Part shown: piece after piece, positions 25,755-33,274 of the stretch
Position numbering within the stretch: the first letter of the stretch is position 1
Layout: each line of letters opens with the position of its first letter
Assembly: GCA_035063765.1 (NCBI GenBank)
Contig: JAPSFT010000017.1
Coordinates: forward strand, 1 to 64,000
Length of the DNA: 64,000 nucleotides
DNA from: Deltaproteobacteria bacterium
Lineage (GTDB): Bacteria; Myxococcota_A; UBA9160; PR03
Reading direction: 5' to 3'
The notes under the pieces: generated by a model
The model's input: only the letters and a program-made list of their open reading frames with translations
Databases searched by the model: none
What the model was told of the DNA's origin: nothing
Position numbers and translations under genes: made by a program

Positions 25755-26717
25755 TCACTCCGCGAGGCCCACCTCACGGTACTTGGAACGCGTGCGGTCC
25801 GTGATCAGGCCGAGCCGCTCGAGCTGCGGATAGGCGTACTCCCGGAAGGGGTTCGGCTGGGTCTTCACGTACTCCGGATCCGCCATCCGCGAGATGATCT
25901 CGGAGTTCGCCCGTGCCGGGTCGATGCCGAGCTCGGCGTAGATCTGCTCGAAGGGATCGACCCGCTTGTCGCCCTCCATCTGGGGCGTCGTCGCGAGCAT
26001 CGTCATCGCCGCGAAGGCGAAGTCCTCGAGGCGATCGCGGTCGGGCTCGCTCATCTTCGGGATCGCGTCCTTCATGTAGATGAGGCCGTAGGACACGTGG
26101 CGCGCCTCGTCCTGGGAGGTGAGCTCCAGGATCTTCTTGAAGACCTCGTCGTGGGTGATGCCGCGCATGATCTTGAACGAGCCCATCGCGATGCTCTCCG
26201 CGATCACCTGCATCCCCACGCACTTCATCTGCCACATGTCGGCCTGCAGCACCGCGTTGAGCAGGTTCTTGAGCCCCGTCATGATCGGGTAGGTGCGGTC
26301 GAGGCGCTGGATGTAGCGATAGAAGACCTCGACGTGGCGCGCCTCGTCGATCACCTGCGTCGAGGCGTAGAGCTTGGCGTCCATGTCGGGCACCACCTCG
26401 ACGAGCTGCCCGCAGATCATCATCGCGCCCTGCTCGCCGTGCAGGAAGTTGGAGAGCAGGTGGGCGGAACGCCGCTTGGCGAACTCGATCTGCTTGTCCT
26501 TGGGCAGCGCCTTCACGAAGTCGTAGGGCTCGGCGTTGGGCGCGCTCATGTCGCCGACGGTGGCCGGGTCGGTCTTGATGTCCCAGGGGACGTCGAGCGC
26601 CGCGTTCCACTGCTCCTTCTTCGCCACCTCGTAGAGGTCGCGGAGCTGCTTGATGTTCGAGTCGTAGTCGAAGCGCCAGAGCGCCTGGACCGCCGTGTCG
26701 ATCGTTTCGAACTTCAT
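25755..26717 (-). CDS. Ferritin-like diiron oxygenase, specific role unknown
   Basis: 320 aa, almost all helical. A full set of diiron ligands of the ferritin/R2-like fold is visible: Glu95 (FLHGEQGAM), Glu125 and His128 (VIDEARHVE), Glu174 (VIAESIAMG), Glu204 and His207 (SQDEARHVSYG). This E / ExxH / E / ExxH pattern belongs to oxygen-activating non-heme enzymes related to N-oxygenases and hydroxylases. The gene is 3 bp downstream of a ferredoxin gene, the likely electron donor. A divergent TetR gene suggests induction by a substrate. I cannot say whether it hydroxylates, desaturates or N-oxidises. Confidence 0.85.
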   Translation of the reverse strand: MKFETIDTAVQALWRFDYDSNIKQLRDLYEVAKKEQWNAALDVPWDIKTDPATVGDMSAPNAEPYDFVKALPKDKQIEFAKRRSAHLLSNFLHGEQGAMMICGQLVEVVPDMDAKLYASTQVIDEARHVEVFYRYIQRLDRTYPIMTGLKNLLNAVLQADMWQMKCVGMQVIAESIAMGSFKIMRGITHDEVFKKILELTSQDEARHVSYGLIYMKDAIPKMSEPDRDRLEDFAFAAMTMLATTPQMEGDKRVDPFEQIYAELGIDPARANSEIISRMADPEYVKTQPNPFREYAYPQLERLGLITDRTRSKYREVGLAE

Positions 26718-26720
26718 GGC

Positions 26721-27023
26721 TCAGTTCTCCAGTTCCGTCAGCGTGGAATCGGCCGGCATGGAATCTCCAGCCGGAGCGAAGGCCGATCGGTCGTGGCTCC
26801 CCAGGGACGGGGCGTCACCGACCTCCTTGTTCTTGTGGAGCGCGCCCATCGGGCAGTACTCGGCAGCCTCGCGAACGGCTTCCTCCTCCTCCGCGTTCGC
26901 GGGCTGGTGGAAGACGCGCGCGACGCTCGCACCCTCCGGGATCTCGAGGTTCTCCGGCGCGCGCTCGACGCAGAGCCGGCAGCCGATGCAATCGTCTTCG
27001 ATGACCTCGTATTCGCGCGGCAT
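26721..27023 (-). CDS. Single-cluster ferredoxin, probable donor to the diiron enzyme
   Basis: 100 aa from ATG 27023. The cluster motif CIGCRLCVERAP with a distal CPMG (residue about 55) fits one [4Fe-4S] cluster as in short bacterial ferredoxins. The C-terminal 40 residues are an acidic and serine-rich tail that is not needed for the fold. It is first in the operon with the diiron oxygenase. Confidence 0.9.
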   Translation of the reverse strand: MPREYEVIEDDCIGCRLCVERAPENLEIPEGASVARVFHQPANAEEEEAVREAAEYCPMGALHKNKEVGDAPSLGSHDRSAFAPAGDSMPADSTLTELEN

Positions 27024-27074
27024 AGGATGGAAGCCTCCCGGCGGGTCGTGGCCCGCGGTGCCCTGGACCACGGT

Positions 27075-27102
27075 TTTATATCACACTAATCGAAGAGTCG
27101 AA
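27075..27102 (-). promoter_or_regulatory. Putative promoter of the ferredoxin-diiron operon
   Basis: Read on the minus strand, TTCGAC (27097-27102) and TATAAA (27075-27080) are 16 bp apart, about 52 bp before ATG 27023. It lies in an AT-rich island (about 27073-27175) that contrasts sharply with the rest of the window. An imperfect inverted repeat, TTGTATAGTAATCT at 27110-27123 and AGATACTTACAA at 27151-27162, may be a site for the divergent TetR. Confidence 0.5.
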
Positions 27103-27204
27103 GCCAGTTTTGTATAGTAATCTAAATTTCTTAAAAAGTTCCGTTTCTACAGATACTTACAATGATAAGATGCGTCACCCGGATATCGCCTGGAGGCTCG
27201 ACCG

Positions 27205-27855
27205 ATGGGTCAGGATGCTAAGGTTGCCCGCGTGAAGGCGGATCCCACCACGAAGCCTGCGATGCCGAGCCGGCTCGCGAAGCGCAAGCTCGAACGGCGC
27301 CTGCGCATCTACGACGCCGCCGTCGACCTCTTCCGCAGCCAGGGCTTCGAGCGCACGACCGTGAGCCAGATCGCCGAGGCGGCCGACGTCGTGCCCGCCA
27401 CCTTCTTCAACCACTTCCCGAGCAAGAACGCGGTGCTCGGGCAGATGGCCGGCGAGGTCGTCGGCGTCATCGAGCTGCTCCTGAAGAGCCAGCTCGTGAC
27501 GGAGGAGTCGACCCGGGACCGCCTCATCGGCTTCACCAAGGTGGCCGCCGAACAGATCGCCGAGACCCGCGGCCTCGCCCGCGACGTGCTGCTCGAGCTG
27601 ATGCGCACCGAGTCGGAGCTGGGCAAGCAGCCCCCCTACCTCGGACGCATCCACGAGCCCTTTGCCGCGATGTTGCGCGAGGGTCAGGAGCGCGGCGACG
27701 TGCGCGCCGACCAGGATCCCGCGTTCCTCGCGGAGATGGTGGTCGGCATCCTGAACGCGGCGATCACCAACTGGCTCGCGAACGCCGACTATCCGATCGA
27801 GCAGAGGCTGCGACAGGCCGCCCAGTTCGCCTGGGAGGCGATCCGAAGCCAGTAG
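27205..27855 (+). CDS. TetR-family regulator divergent from the diiron operon
   Basis: 216 aa from ATG 27205. A basic N-terminal arm (LAKRKLERRLRIYDAAVDLF) precedes the helix-turn-helix TTVSQIAEAADVVPATFFNHFPSKNAVL. The ligand domain is acidic and helical. The divergent arrangement with the ferredoxin-diiron operon suggests it controls that operon. It is also the regulator nearest to the CGTATGACCC palindrome 104 bp downstream of its stop, so it is a candidate regulator of the KstD-like operon. Confidence 0.9.
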   Translation: MGQDAKVARVKADPTTKPAMPSRLAKRKLERRLRIYDAAVDLFRSQGFERTTVSQIAEAADVVPATFFNHFPSKNAVLGQMAGEVVGVIELLLKSQLVTEESTRDRLIGFTKVAAEQIAETRGLARDVLLELMRTESELGKQPPYLGRIHEPFAAMLREGQERGDVRADQDPAFLAEMVVGILNAAITNWLANADYPIEQRLRQAAQFAWEAIRSQ

Positions 27856-27958
27856 GCCCGCGCGCCGCGCCGGGCGACCCGCAGCCTGCCCGGCACCCGT
27901 CGCATCCCTCGCTGGACGGCCAACCACACCGCTCGCTACGGTTGCGCCGATCGGCGGT

Positions 27959-27978
27959 CGTATGACCCCAGTCATACG
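27959..27978. promoter_or_regulatory. Palindromic operator, site 1 of a shared motif
   Basis: CGTATGAC-CCCA-GTCATACG is a perfect 8-bp inverted repeat with a 4-bp spacer, 87 bp upstream of the KstD-like gene. It shares 17 of 20 positions with the site at 38210-38229. Confidence 0.7.
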
Positions 27979-28065
27979 CGCGGGAGAGCCGCGTCGCATC
28001 CTCGCGGGTCCACCGGCGCCTGGCCCTGAGCGTGGCCTGTAGCCGGGACGTGGCGGAAGGAGGAG

Positions 28066-29790
28066 ATGGTGGCAGGGAGCGAGGCGGGGACCGGGGCCTG
28101 GGATCACGCGGTGGACGTGGTCGTCGTCGGCTCGGGCGCCGGCGCACTCACCACCGCGATCGCCGCCCACGACGCCGGCGCGAGCGTCCTCGTCCTCGAG
28201 AAGTGCGACCGCTACGGAGGCTCCTCCGCGATGTCGGGGGGGAGCCTGTGGATCCCGAACAACCATCTGATGACCGAGGCCGGTGTCAACGACACGCCCG
28301 AGGACGCGCTGCTCTACCTGCAGCGTGCCACTGCCGGCACGAGCTCCGAGGAGCGGCTGCGCACCTACGTCGACACCGCTCCGCGGATGCTCCAGTGGAT
28401 GGTCGAGCGCACGCGTCTCGCGCTGCTGCCGCTGCCGACCTACGCGGACTACTACCCCGGCCTGCCGGGCGCGCGGCCCGGTGCGCGTTCGGTCGAGGTC
28501 GACTACTTCGACGGGCGGCTGCTCGGCGACGAGCTGCGAAGGCTGCGCGAGCCGAGCGTGCAGACGCTGATCTTCGGCCGGGTGGCAATGACCGCTCGCG
28601 ACGCCCGCACGATGCTGGTCCGCTCGCGTGGCTGGGTGCGGCTCCTGGTCCGCCTGATGCTGGGCTATGCGCTCGACGTGACCGGACGCCTGCAGTCGAA
28701 GCGTGACCGCAACCTCACCATGGGCAACGCGCTCGTCGGCATGCTGCGCCTCTCGATGCTCGACCGGGGCATTCCCCTCTGGCTCGAGAGCCCGACCCGC
28801 CGCCTGATCGTCGAGGGCGGTCGCGTGGTGGGCGTCGAGGCGGAGCGCGCGGGGCGCCGGATGCGCATCCGGGCGCAGCGCGGCGTGGTCCTCGCCACCG
28901 GTGGCTTCGAAGGCAGCCAGGCCCTGCGCGAGCGCTGGCTGCCGCAGCCGACGCGCGCCGAGTGGTCGGCCGCCCACAAGGGGAACACGGGCGACGCGAT
29001 CGCGATGGCGACCGAGGTGGGCGCCGGCCTCGACCTGATGGACGCGGCATGGTGGGGCCCGACCACGCTCGTCCCGGGCGAAGAGCACGCCCGGATGCTC
29101 GTGATCGAGAAGGGCCTGCCCGGCAGCATCCTCGTCGACAAGGGCGGCGAGCGCTTCGTGAACGAGGCCGCTCCCTACGTCGACGTCGTGGACGCGATGT
29201 ACAAGCGCAATGCCCCCGCGACCCCGTGCGTGCCCGCGTACCTGGTGTTCGACGCGGCCTACCGGCGCCGCTATCCCTTCGGCCCGATCCTGCAGTCGAC
29301 GCAGCAGCCGGACTGGGTGCTCCCGCGCCGGCTCACCGACGGCTACCTGCGCAAGGCCGACACCCTGGCGGGCCTCGCCGCCGCGCTCGGCATCGACCCG
29401 GCCGGGCTCGAAGCCACGGTGCGGCGCGTGGGTGAGTTCGCGCGGAGCGGCCAGGATCTCGACTTCCACCGCGGCGAGAACATCTTCGACCGCTACTACG
29501 GCGACCTCAAGGTCAAGCCCAACGCGTGTCTGGCGCCGCTCGAGACGCCACCCTTCTACGGCATCGAGGCCTTCCCCGGCGAGCTCGGCACCAAGGGCGG
29601 CCTGCGGACCGACGCCCGCGCGCGGGTGCTGAACGAGGCGGGTGAGCCGATCCCCGGCCTGTGGGCGACCGGGAACTGCACGGCGTCGGTGATGGGGCGC
29701 ACCTATCCCGGAGCCGGCTCGACGCTGGGCCCGGCGATGACCTTCGGCTGGATCGCAGCGCACGATGCGAGCCGGGAGCCCGCGGCCTGA
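28066..29790 (+). CDS. KstD-like FAD-dependent dehydrogenase
   Basis: 574 aa. The FAD dinucleotide site is VVVVGSGAGALTTAIAAHDAGASVLVLEK near the N-terminus. The C-terminal GLWATGNCTASVMGRTYPGAGSTLGPAMTFGWIAA holds the TYPGAG segment that in 3-ketosteroid-delta1-dehydrogenases carries the catalytic Tyr and Gly. It belongs to the fumarate-reductase/KstD flavoprotein family that introduces a double bond next to a ketone. It heads an operon with an LLM oxidoreductase (coupled) and a crotonase. A steroid or other cyclic ketone is a plausible substrate by family only. Confidence 0.88.
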   Translation: MVAGSEAGTGAWDHAVDVVVVGSGAGALTTAIAAHDAGASVLVLEKCDRYGGSSAMSGGSLWIPNNHLMTEAGVNDTPEDALLYLQRATAGTSSEERLRTYVDTAPRMLQWMVERTRLALLPLPTYADYYPGLPGARPGARSVEVDYFDGRLLGDELRRLREPSVQTLIFGRVAMTARDARTMLVRSRGWVRLLVRLMLGYALDVTGRLQSKRDRNLTMGNALVGMLRLSMLDRGIPLWLESPTRRLIVEGGRVVGVEAERAGRRMRIRAQRGVVLATGGFEGSQALRERWLPQPTRAEWSAAHKGNTGDAIAMATEVGAGLDLMDAAWWGPTTLVPGEEHARMLVIEKGLPGSILVDKGGERFVNEAAPYVDVVDAMYKRNAPATPCVPAYLVFDAAYRRRYPFGPILQSTQQPDWVLPRRLTDGYLRKADTLAGLAAALGIDPAGLEATVRRVGEFARSGQDLDFHRGENIFDRYYGDLKVKPNACLAPLETPPFYGIEAFPGELGTKGGLRTDARARVLNEAGEPIPGLWATGNCTASVMGRTYPGAGSTLGPAMTFGWIAAHDASREPAA

Positions 29791-30860
29791 GCTTCCGGGT
29801 CGAAACGGTGATCCTCGGTCCCGAGACCGAGCAGTACGCCGGCGGCGCGCAGCGCCCGTGGAGCCTCGCGCGCATCGCCAGCGAAGCGCGGCGCTGCGAG
29901 GATCTGGGCTTCGACGGCATCACGAGCGCGGAGGCCGGGCACGATCCCTTCCTGCCTCTCGCCGTGGCCGCCGGGCACACGACGCGCGTGACGCTCGGCA
30001 CCAACGTCGCGATCGCCTTCCCGCGCAGCCCGATGGTGAGCGCACAGCTCGCCTGGGACCTCCAGCAGCTCTCGGGCGGCCGCTTCCAGCTCGGCCTCGG
30101 CACGCAGGTGAAGCCGCACGTCGAGCGGCGCTACGGCGCGACCTGGAACGCGCCCCCCGGTCCGCGCCTGCGCGAGTACCTGCAGTGCCTGCAGGCGATC
30201 CTCGCGACCTTCGCGGAGCCGGACGCGCCGCGCTGGTTCCGCGGCGAGCACTACCAGTTCACGCTGATGTCCCCGTTCTTCCATCCCGGCCCGATCGAGC
30301 ACCCCGCGCCGCCGGTCTACCTCGCCGCCGTGAACCCCTACATGGCGCGGCTCGCCGGCGAGCTGTGCGCGGGCCTGCGCCTGCACCCGATCGCGACCTT
30401 CCGCTTCGCCCGCGAGGTGGTGCTGCCCGCGGTCGAGGCCGGGCTTCGCAAGGGCGGCCGCGAAGGCGGTGGCATCGACCTCGTGGGAGCCCCGTTCCTG
30501 GCGCTCGGTGCCGACGACGCCGGGCTCGAGGCCGCGCGGCACGCGCTCAAGCAGCACATCGCCTTCTACGGCTCGACGCCGACCTACCAGTCGGTTCTCG
30601 ATCACCACGGCTGGCAGGACGTCGGCCGGGAGCTCCACCGGCTCTCGCGCGAGGGTCGCTGGACCGAGCTGCCGGGGCTGATCAGTGACGCCATGCTCGA
30701 CGAGTGGGCGATCGTCGCGCGCGACGAGGAGCTCGTGCCGAAGCTGCGCGAGCGCTGCACCGGGCTCTTCTCCACCCTGCTCCTCGATCTGCCGCCGCGC
30801 CTGCGGCGCGACGAGGAGCGGGTGCGCGAGATCGTGGCGGCGCTCCGGGCGCCCGGCTGA
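29787..30860 (+). CDS. LLM-class flavin/F420 oxidoreductase, probable CTG start
   Basis: About 357 aa TIM-barrel protein: FRVETVILGPETEQYAGG, DLGFDGITSAEAGHDPFLPLA, TRVTLGTNVAIAFPRSPMVSA, QLSGGRFQLGLGTQVKPHVERRYG. This is close to the F420-dependent-type LLM branch, though FMN use is equally possible. The first strand needs a start at the CTG at 29787, which overlaps the upstream stop as CTGA and has GGGAG eight bases before it. The next possible start, GTG 29808, lacks a ribosome-binding site and cuts into the first strand. Confidence 0.86.
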   Translation: MSFRVETVILGPETEQYAGGAQRPWSLARIASEARRCEDLGFDGITSAEAGHDPFLPLAVAAGHTTRVTLGTNVAIAFPRSPMVSAQLAWDLQQLSGGRFQLGLGTQVKPHVERRYGATWNAPPGPRLREYLQCLQAILATFAEPDAPRWFRGEHYQFTLMSPFFHPGPIEHPAPPVYLAAVNPYMARLAGELCAGLRLHPIATFRFAREVVLPAVEAGLRKGGREGGGIDLVGAPFLALGADDAGLEAARHALKQHIAFYGSTPTYQSVLDHHGWQDVGRELHRLSREGRWTELPGLISDAMLDEWAIVARDEELVPKLRERCTGLFSTLLLDLPPRLRRDEERVREIVAALRAPG

Positions 30861-30891
30861 GCGCCGCCGGCGGCAAAGGGGAAGGCGAGCC

Positions 30892-31713
30892 ATGGCAGAC
30901 ACGAGCGGGGTCCTCTTCGCCGTCGAGGACGGGATCGGCGTCATCACGCTGAACCGCCCCGAGCGGCTCAACGCCGTCACCTGGGACCTGGCCGCCGAGC
31001 TCGTCGAGCTGCTGCGCGAGCTGCGCACGCGCGACGAGGTGCGCGTGATCGTGCTGACCGGCGCCGGGCGCGGGTTCTGCTCGGGCGGCGACGCCGAGTG
31101 GCTCTCGGGAGACGCCGCACGCGGCATGCCCGGCCTCTCCGAGCAGCCCCTCGAGCGCTACCAGCGCAAGACCCCCGCCGGCCCGATCGCCGAGCTGGTG
31201 CGCATGATCGTCGAGGTCGAGAAGCCGGTGATCGCGGCGCTCCACGGGCCGGTGATGGGCGTGGGGCTCGCCTTCGCGCTCGCCTGCGACCGCCGCTTCG
31301 CCGACCCCACCGTGCGCATGTGCGCGGCGATGGTGCGGCTCGGCTTCGCGCCGGACTGCGGGATCACGTGGCTCCTGGCACACGTGGCGCGCCTGCCCAC
31401 CGCGCTGATGATGGTCACCACGGGCCGCATCCTCGAGGCCGACGCGTGCCTGCGCGAGGGTCTCGTCGACGAGCTCGTGGAGCCCGGCCAGGATCTCGAG
31501 GCGGCGCTGGCCTACGCGCGCGAGCTGGCGCGCGGCCCGAGCGTGGCGATCGACCTCGCACGCCGCTTCGTCTGGAAGTCGCTCCGCGCGAGCCTCGACG
31601 AGATGCTCGACTACGAGGCCGTCGCCTCCACCCTGTCCGCCCACACCGAGGACGCGCGCGAGGGCACCCGCGCCTTCGTGGAGAAGCGCAAGCCGGTGTT
31701 CCGGGGGCGCTAG
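30892..31713 (+). CDS. Enoyl-CoA hydratase/isomerase (crotonase) family protein
   Basis: 273 aa from ATG 30892, preceded by AAAGGGGAAGG. Crotonase motifs: ITLNRPERLNAVTWDL, the oxyanion-hole GRGFCSGGDAEWL and ALHGPVMGVGLAFALACDRRFA. The first catalytic Glu of classical hydratases is not visible (MCAAMVRLGFAPDCGITWLL), and an Asp lies in PDCG. That pattern is commoner in isomerase-type members. It is third in the KstD/LLM operon and probably acts on a CoA ester made from their product. Confidence 0.86.
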   Translation: MADTSGVLFAVEDGIGVITLNRPERLNAVTWDLAAELVELLRELRTRDEVRVIVLTGAGRGFCSGGDAEWLSGDAARGMPGLSEQPLERYQRKTPAGPIAELVRMIVEVEKPVIAALHGPVMGVGLAFALACDRRFADPTVRMCAAMVRLGFAPDCGITWLLAHVARLPTALMMVTTGRILEADACLREGLVDELVEPGQDLEAALAYARELARGPSVAIDLARRFVWKSLRASLDEMLDYEAVASTLSAHTEDAREGTRAFVEKRKPVFRGR

Positions 31714-31754
31714 CGGGGCCGGGCGATGGGAGGCTCGGAGGGCCCTCCGTCGGA

Positions 31755-32243
31755 CTACACGTCGGAGTCCTGACCGGACCCGCAGCCGGGTGCGTCCGTG
31801 ACCACGGCCGATCCGACGAAGCGGTAGCCGCGCCTCGGCACCGTCTCGATGAAGCTCGGGTGCGCCGGGGAATCGCCGAGCGCCCGGCGAAGCTTCCGCA
31901 CGACCGTGTTGAGCCCGTGTTCGAAGTCCACGAAGGTCCCCGCGGGCCACAGGCGCTCGTACAGGCTCTCGCGCGGGAAGACGCGCCCGGGCTCACGCAC
32001 GAGGATCGTGAGGAGCTTCCAGGCCTGCTGCTGGATCGGAACGCGCTGGCCGTTGCTCACGAGCACCTCCGCCAGGGCGTCGATCTCGTACCCGCGGCCG
32101 AGCGACAGGCGGGGGCCAGCCAGCCCGACCGGCGGTGGGCGGACTCCGCCTCGCTCCCACAAGGACTCCGGTACGGCCGAAGGGGACCTCATCATGCGAC
32201 CATCTACCGCCAGCGCACGGCCGATTGCTATGAACCAGATCAC
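31755..32243 (-). CDS. Stand-alone OmpR/PhoB-type winged-helix regulator
   Basis: 162 aa from ATG 32243, or 146 aa from the internal ATG at 32195. The C-terminal 100 residues are a Trans_reg_C winged helix: ALAEVLVSNGQRVPIQQQAWKLLTILVREPGRVFPRESLYERLWP, then FEHGLNTVVRKLRRALGD and the wing ETVPRRGYRFV. There is no receiver or sensor domain, so activation cannot be by standard phosphorylation. It is divergent from the GST gene 84 bp away and may control it. Confidence 0.82.
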   Translation of the reverse strand: MIWFIAIGRALAVDGRMMRSPSAVPESLWERGGVRPPPVGLAGPRLSLGRGYEIDALAEVLVSNGQRVPIQQQAWKLLTILVREPGRVFPRESLYERLWPAGTFVDFEHGLNTVVRKLRRALGDSPAHPSFIETVPRRGYRFVGSAVVTDAPGCGSGQDSDV

Positions 32244-32326
32244 AGGAGGCCCCGGGGGCGGGGCCGATCCCGGCGCCTCCGCGAGTCGATCCAGGGTCGG
32301 CCGCTCCCTGCACAGAGGAGATCACG

Positions 32327-33184
32327 ATGTCCGGCTCGTCCTCCGCCTCGCCGCCGGCCTACACGCCGCCCCGGGTCTGGAAGTGGGACGCCGAGAGCGG
32401 TGGCCGCTTCGCGCGGATCAACCGCCCGGTCGCAGGGTCCACCCACGACCAGGAGCTGCCCGTCGGCCGCCATCCGTTGCAGCTCTACTCGCTGGCGACG
32501 CCCAACGGCGTGAAGGTCACCATCCTCCTCGAGGAGCTCCTGGCCCTCGGCCGGACGGGCGCGGAGTACGACGCCTGGCCGATCGACATCGGAGCGGGGG
32601 AGCAGTTCGGAAGCGGATTCGTCGCCGTCAACCCCAACTCCAAGATCCCGGCCCTGCTCGATCGCAGCGCTGCGCCGCCGATCCGGGTCTTCGAGTCCGG
32701 CGCCATCCTCGTCTACCTGGCGGAGAGGTTCGGCGCGTTCCTGCCGACCCAGCCGGACGCGCGCGCGGAGTGCCTGTCCTGGCTGTTCTGGCAGATGGGC
32801 AGCGCGCCGTACCTGGGCGGCGGCTTCGGTCACTTCTACGCGTATGCCCCGGAGAAGTACGAGTACCCGATCAACCGCTACGCCATGGAGGTGAAGCGCC
32901 AGCTCGACGTCCTCGATCGCAACCTCGCCGAGCGCCGCTTCCTGGCCGGCGACGACTACACGATCGCCGACATCGCGACCTTTCCCTGGTACGGCGCGCT
33001 CGTGCTGGGCCGGCTCTACGACGCCGCGGAGTTCCTCGACGTCCGGTCCTATCGCCACGTCGTCCGGTGGGCCGAGGAGATCGCCGGGCGGGACGCCGTG
33101 CGGCGCGGTGAGCGCGTGAACAAGGTCTGGGGGCCCGAGGAGCTGCGGGTCCCGGAGCGTCACGACGCCACGGACCTCGGGTGA
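32327..33184 (+). CDS. yghU: YghU-type glutathione S-transferase
   Basis: 285 aa from ATG 32327 with GAGGAG upstream. The long N-terminal extension (YTPPRVWKWDAESGGRFARINRPVAGSTHDQELPVGRHPLQLYSLATPNGVKVTILLEEL) and the FVAVNPNSKIPALLD and FESGAILVYLAERFG elements are typical of the YghU/GstB class, which binds two glutathiones and reduces organic disulfides or peroxides. The C-terminal domain ends RFLAGDDYTIADIATFPWYG. It is monocistronic. Confidence 0.9.
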   Translation: MSGSSSASPPAYTPPRVWKWDAESGGRFARINRPVAGSTHDQELPVGRHPLQLYSLATPNGVKVTILLEELLALGRTGAEYDAWPIDIGAGEQFGSGFVAVNPNSKIPALLDRSAAPPIRVFESGAILVYLAERFGAFLPTQPDARAECLSWLFWQMGSAPYLGGGFGHFYAYAPEKYEYPINRYAMEVKRQLDVLDRNLAERRFLAGDDYTIADIATFPWYGALVLGRLYDAAEFLDVRSYRHVVRWAEEIAGRDAVRRGERVNKVWGPEELRVPERHDATDLG

Positions 33185-33203
33185 AGCCCGGCTGCGAGGA
33201 GGC

Positions 33204-33219
33204 CCCGGCCGCGGCCGGG
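33204..33219. terminator. Possible hairpin between convergent GST and thiolase genes
   Basis: CCCGGCCGCGGCCGGG is a perfect 16-bp palindrome in the 90-bp convergent gap. The stem is GC-only with a very tight loop, so function is uncertain. Confidence 0.35.
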
Positions 33220-33274
33220 CATCGACGGGCCGCCTCGGAAGGCAGTCCAACCTCGAAGCCGCTGGACGGTGTCC

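Noticed and set aside
31736-31749. CGGAGGGCCCTCCG palindrome as a terminator between crotonase and winged-helix genes
   Set aside because: A perfect palindrome with no loop leaves a stem of about 5 bp, too weak to call.
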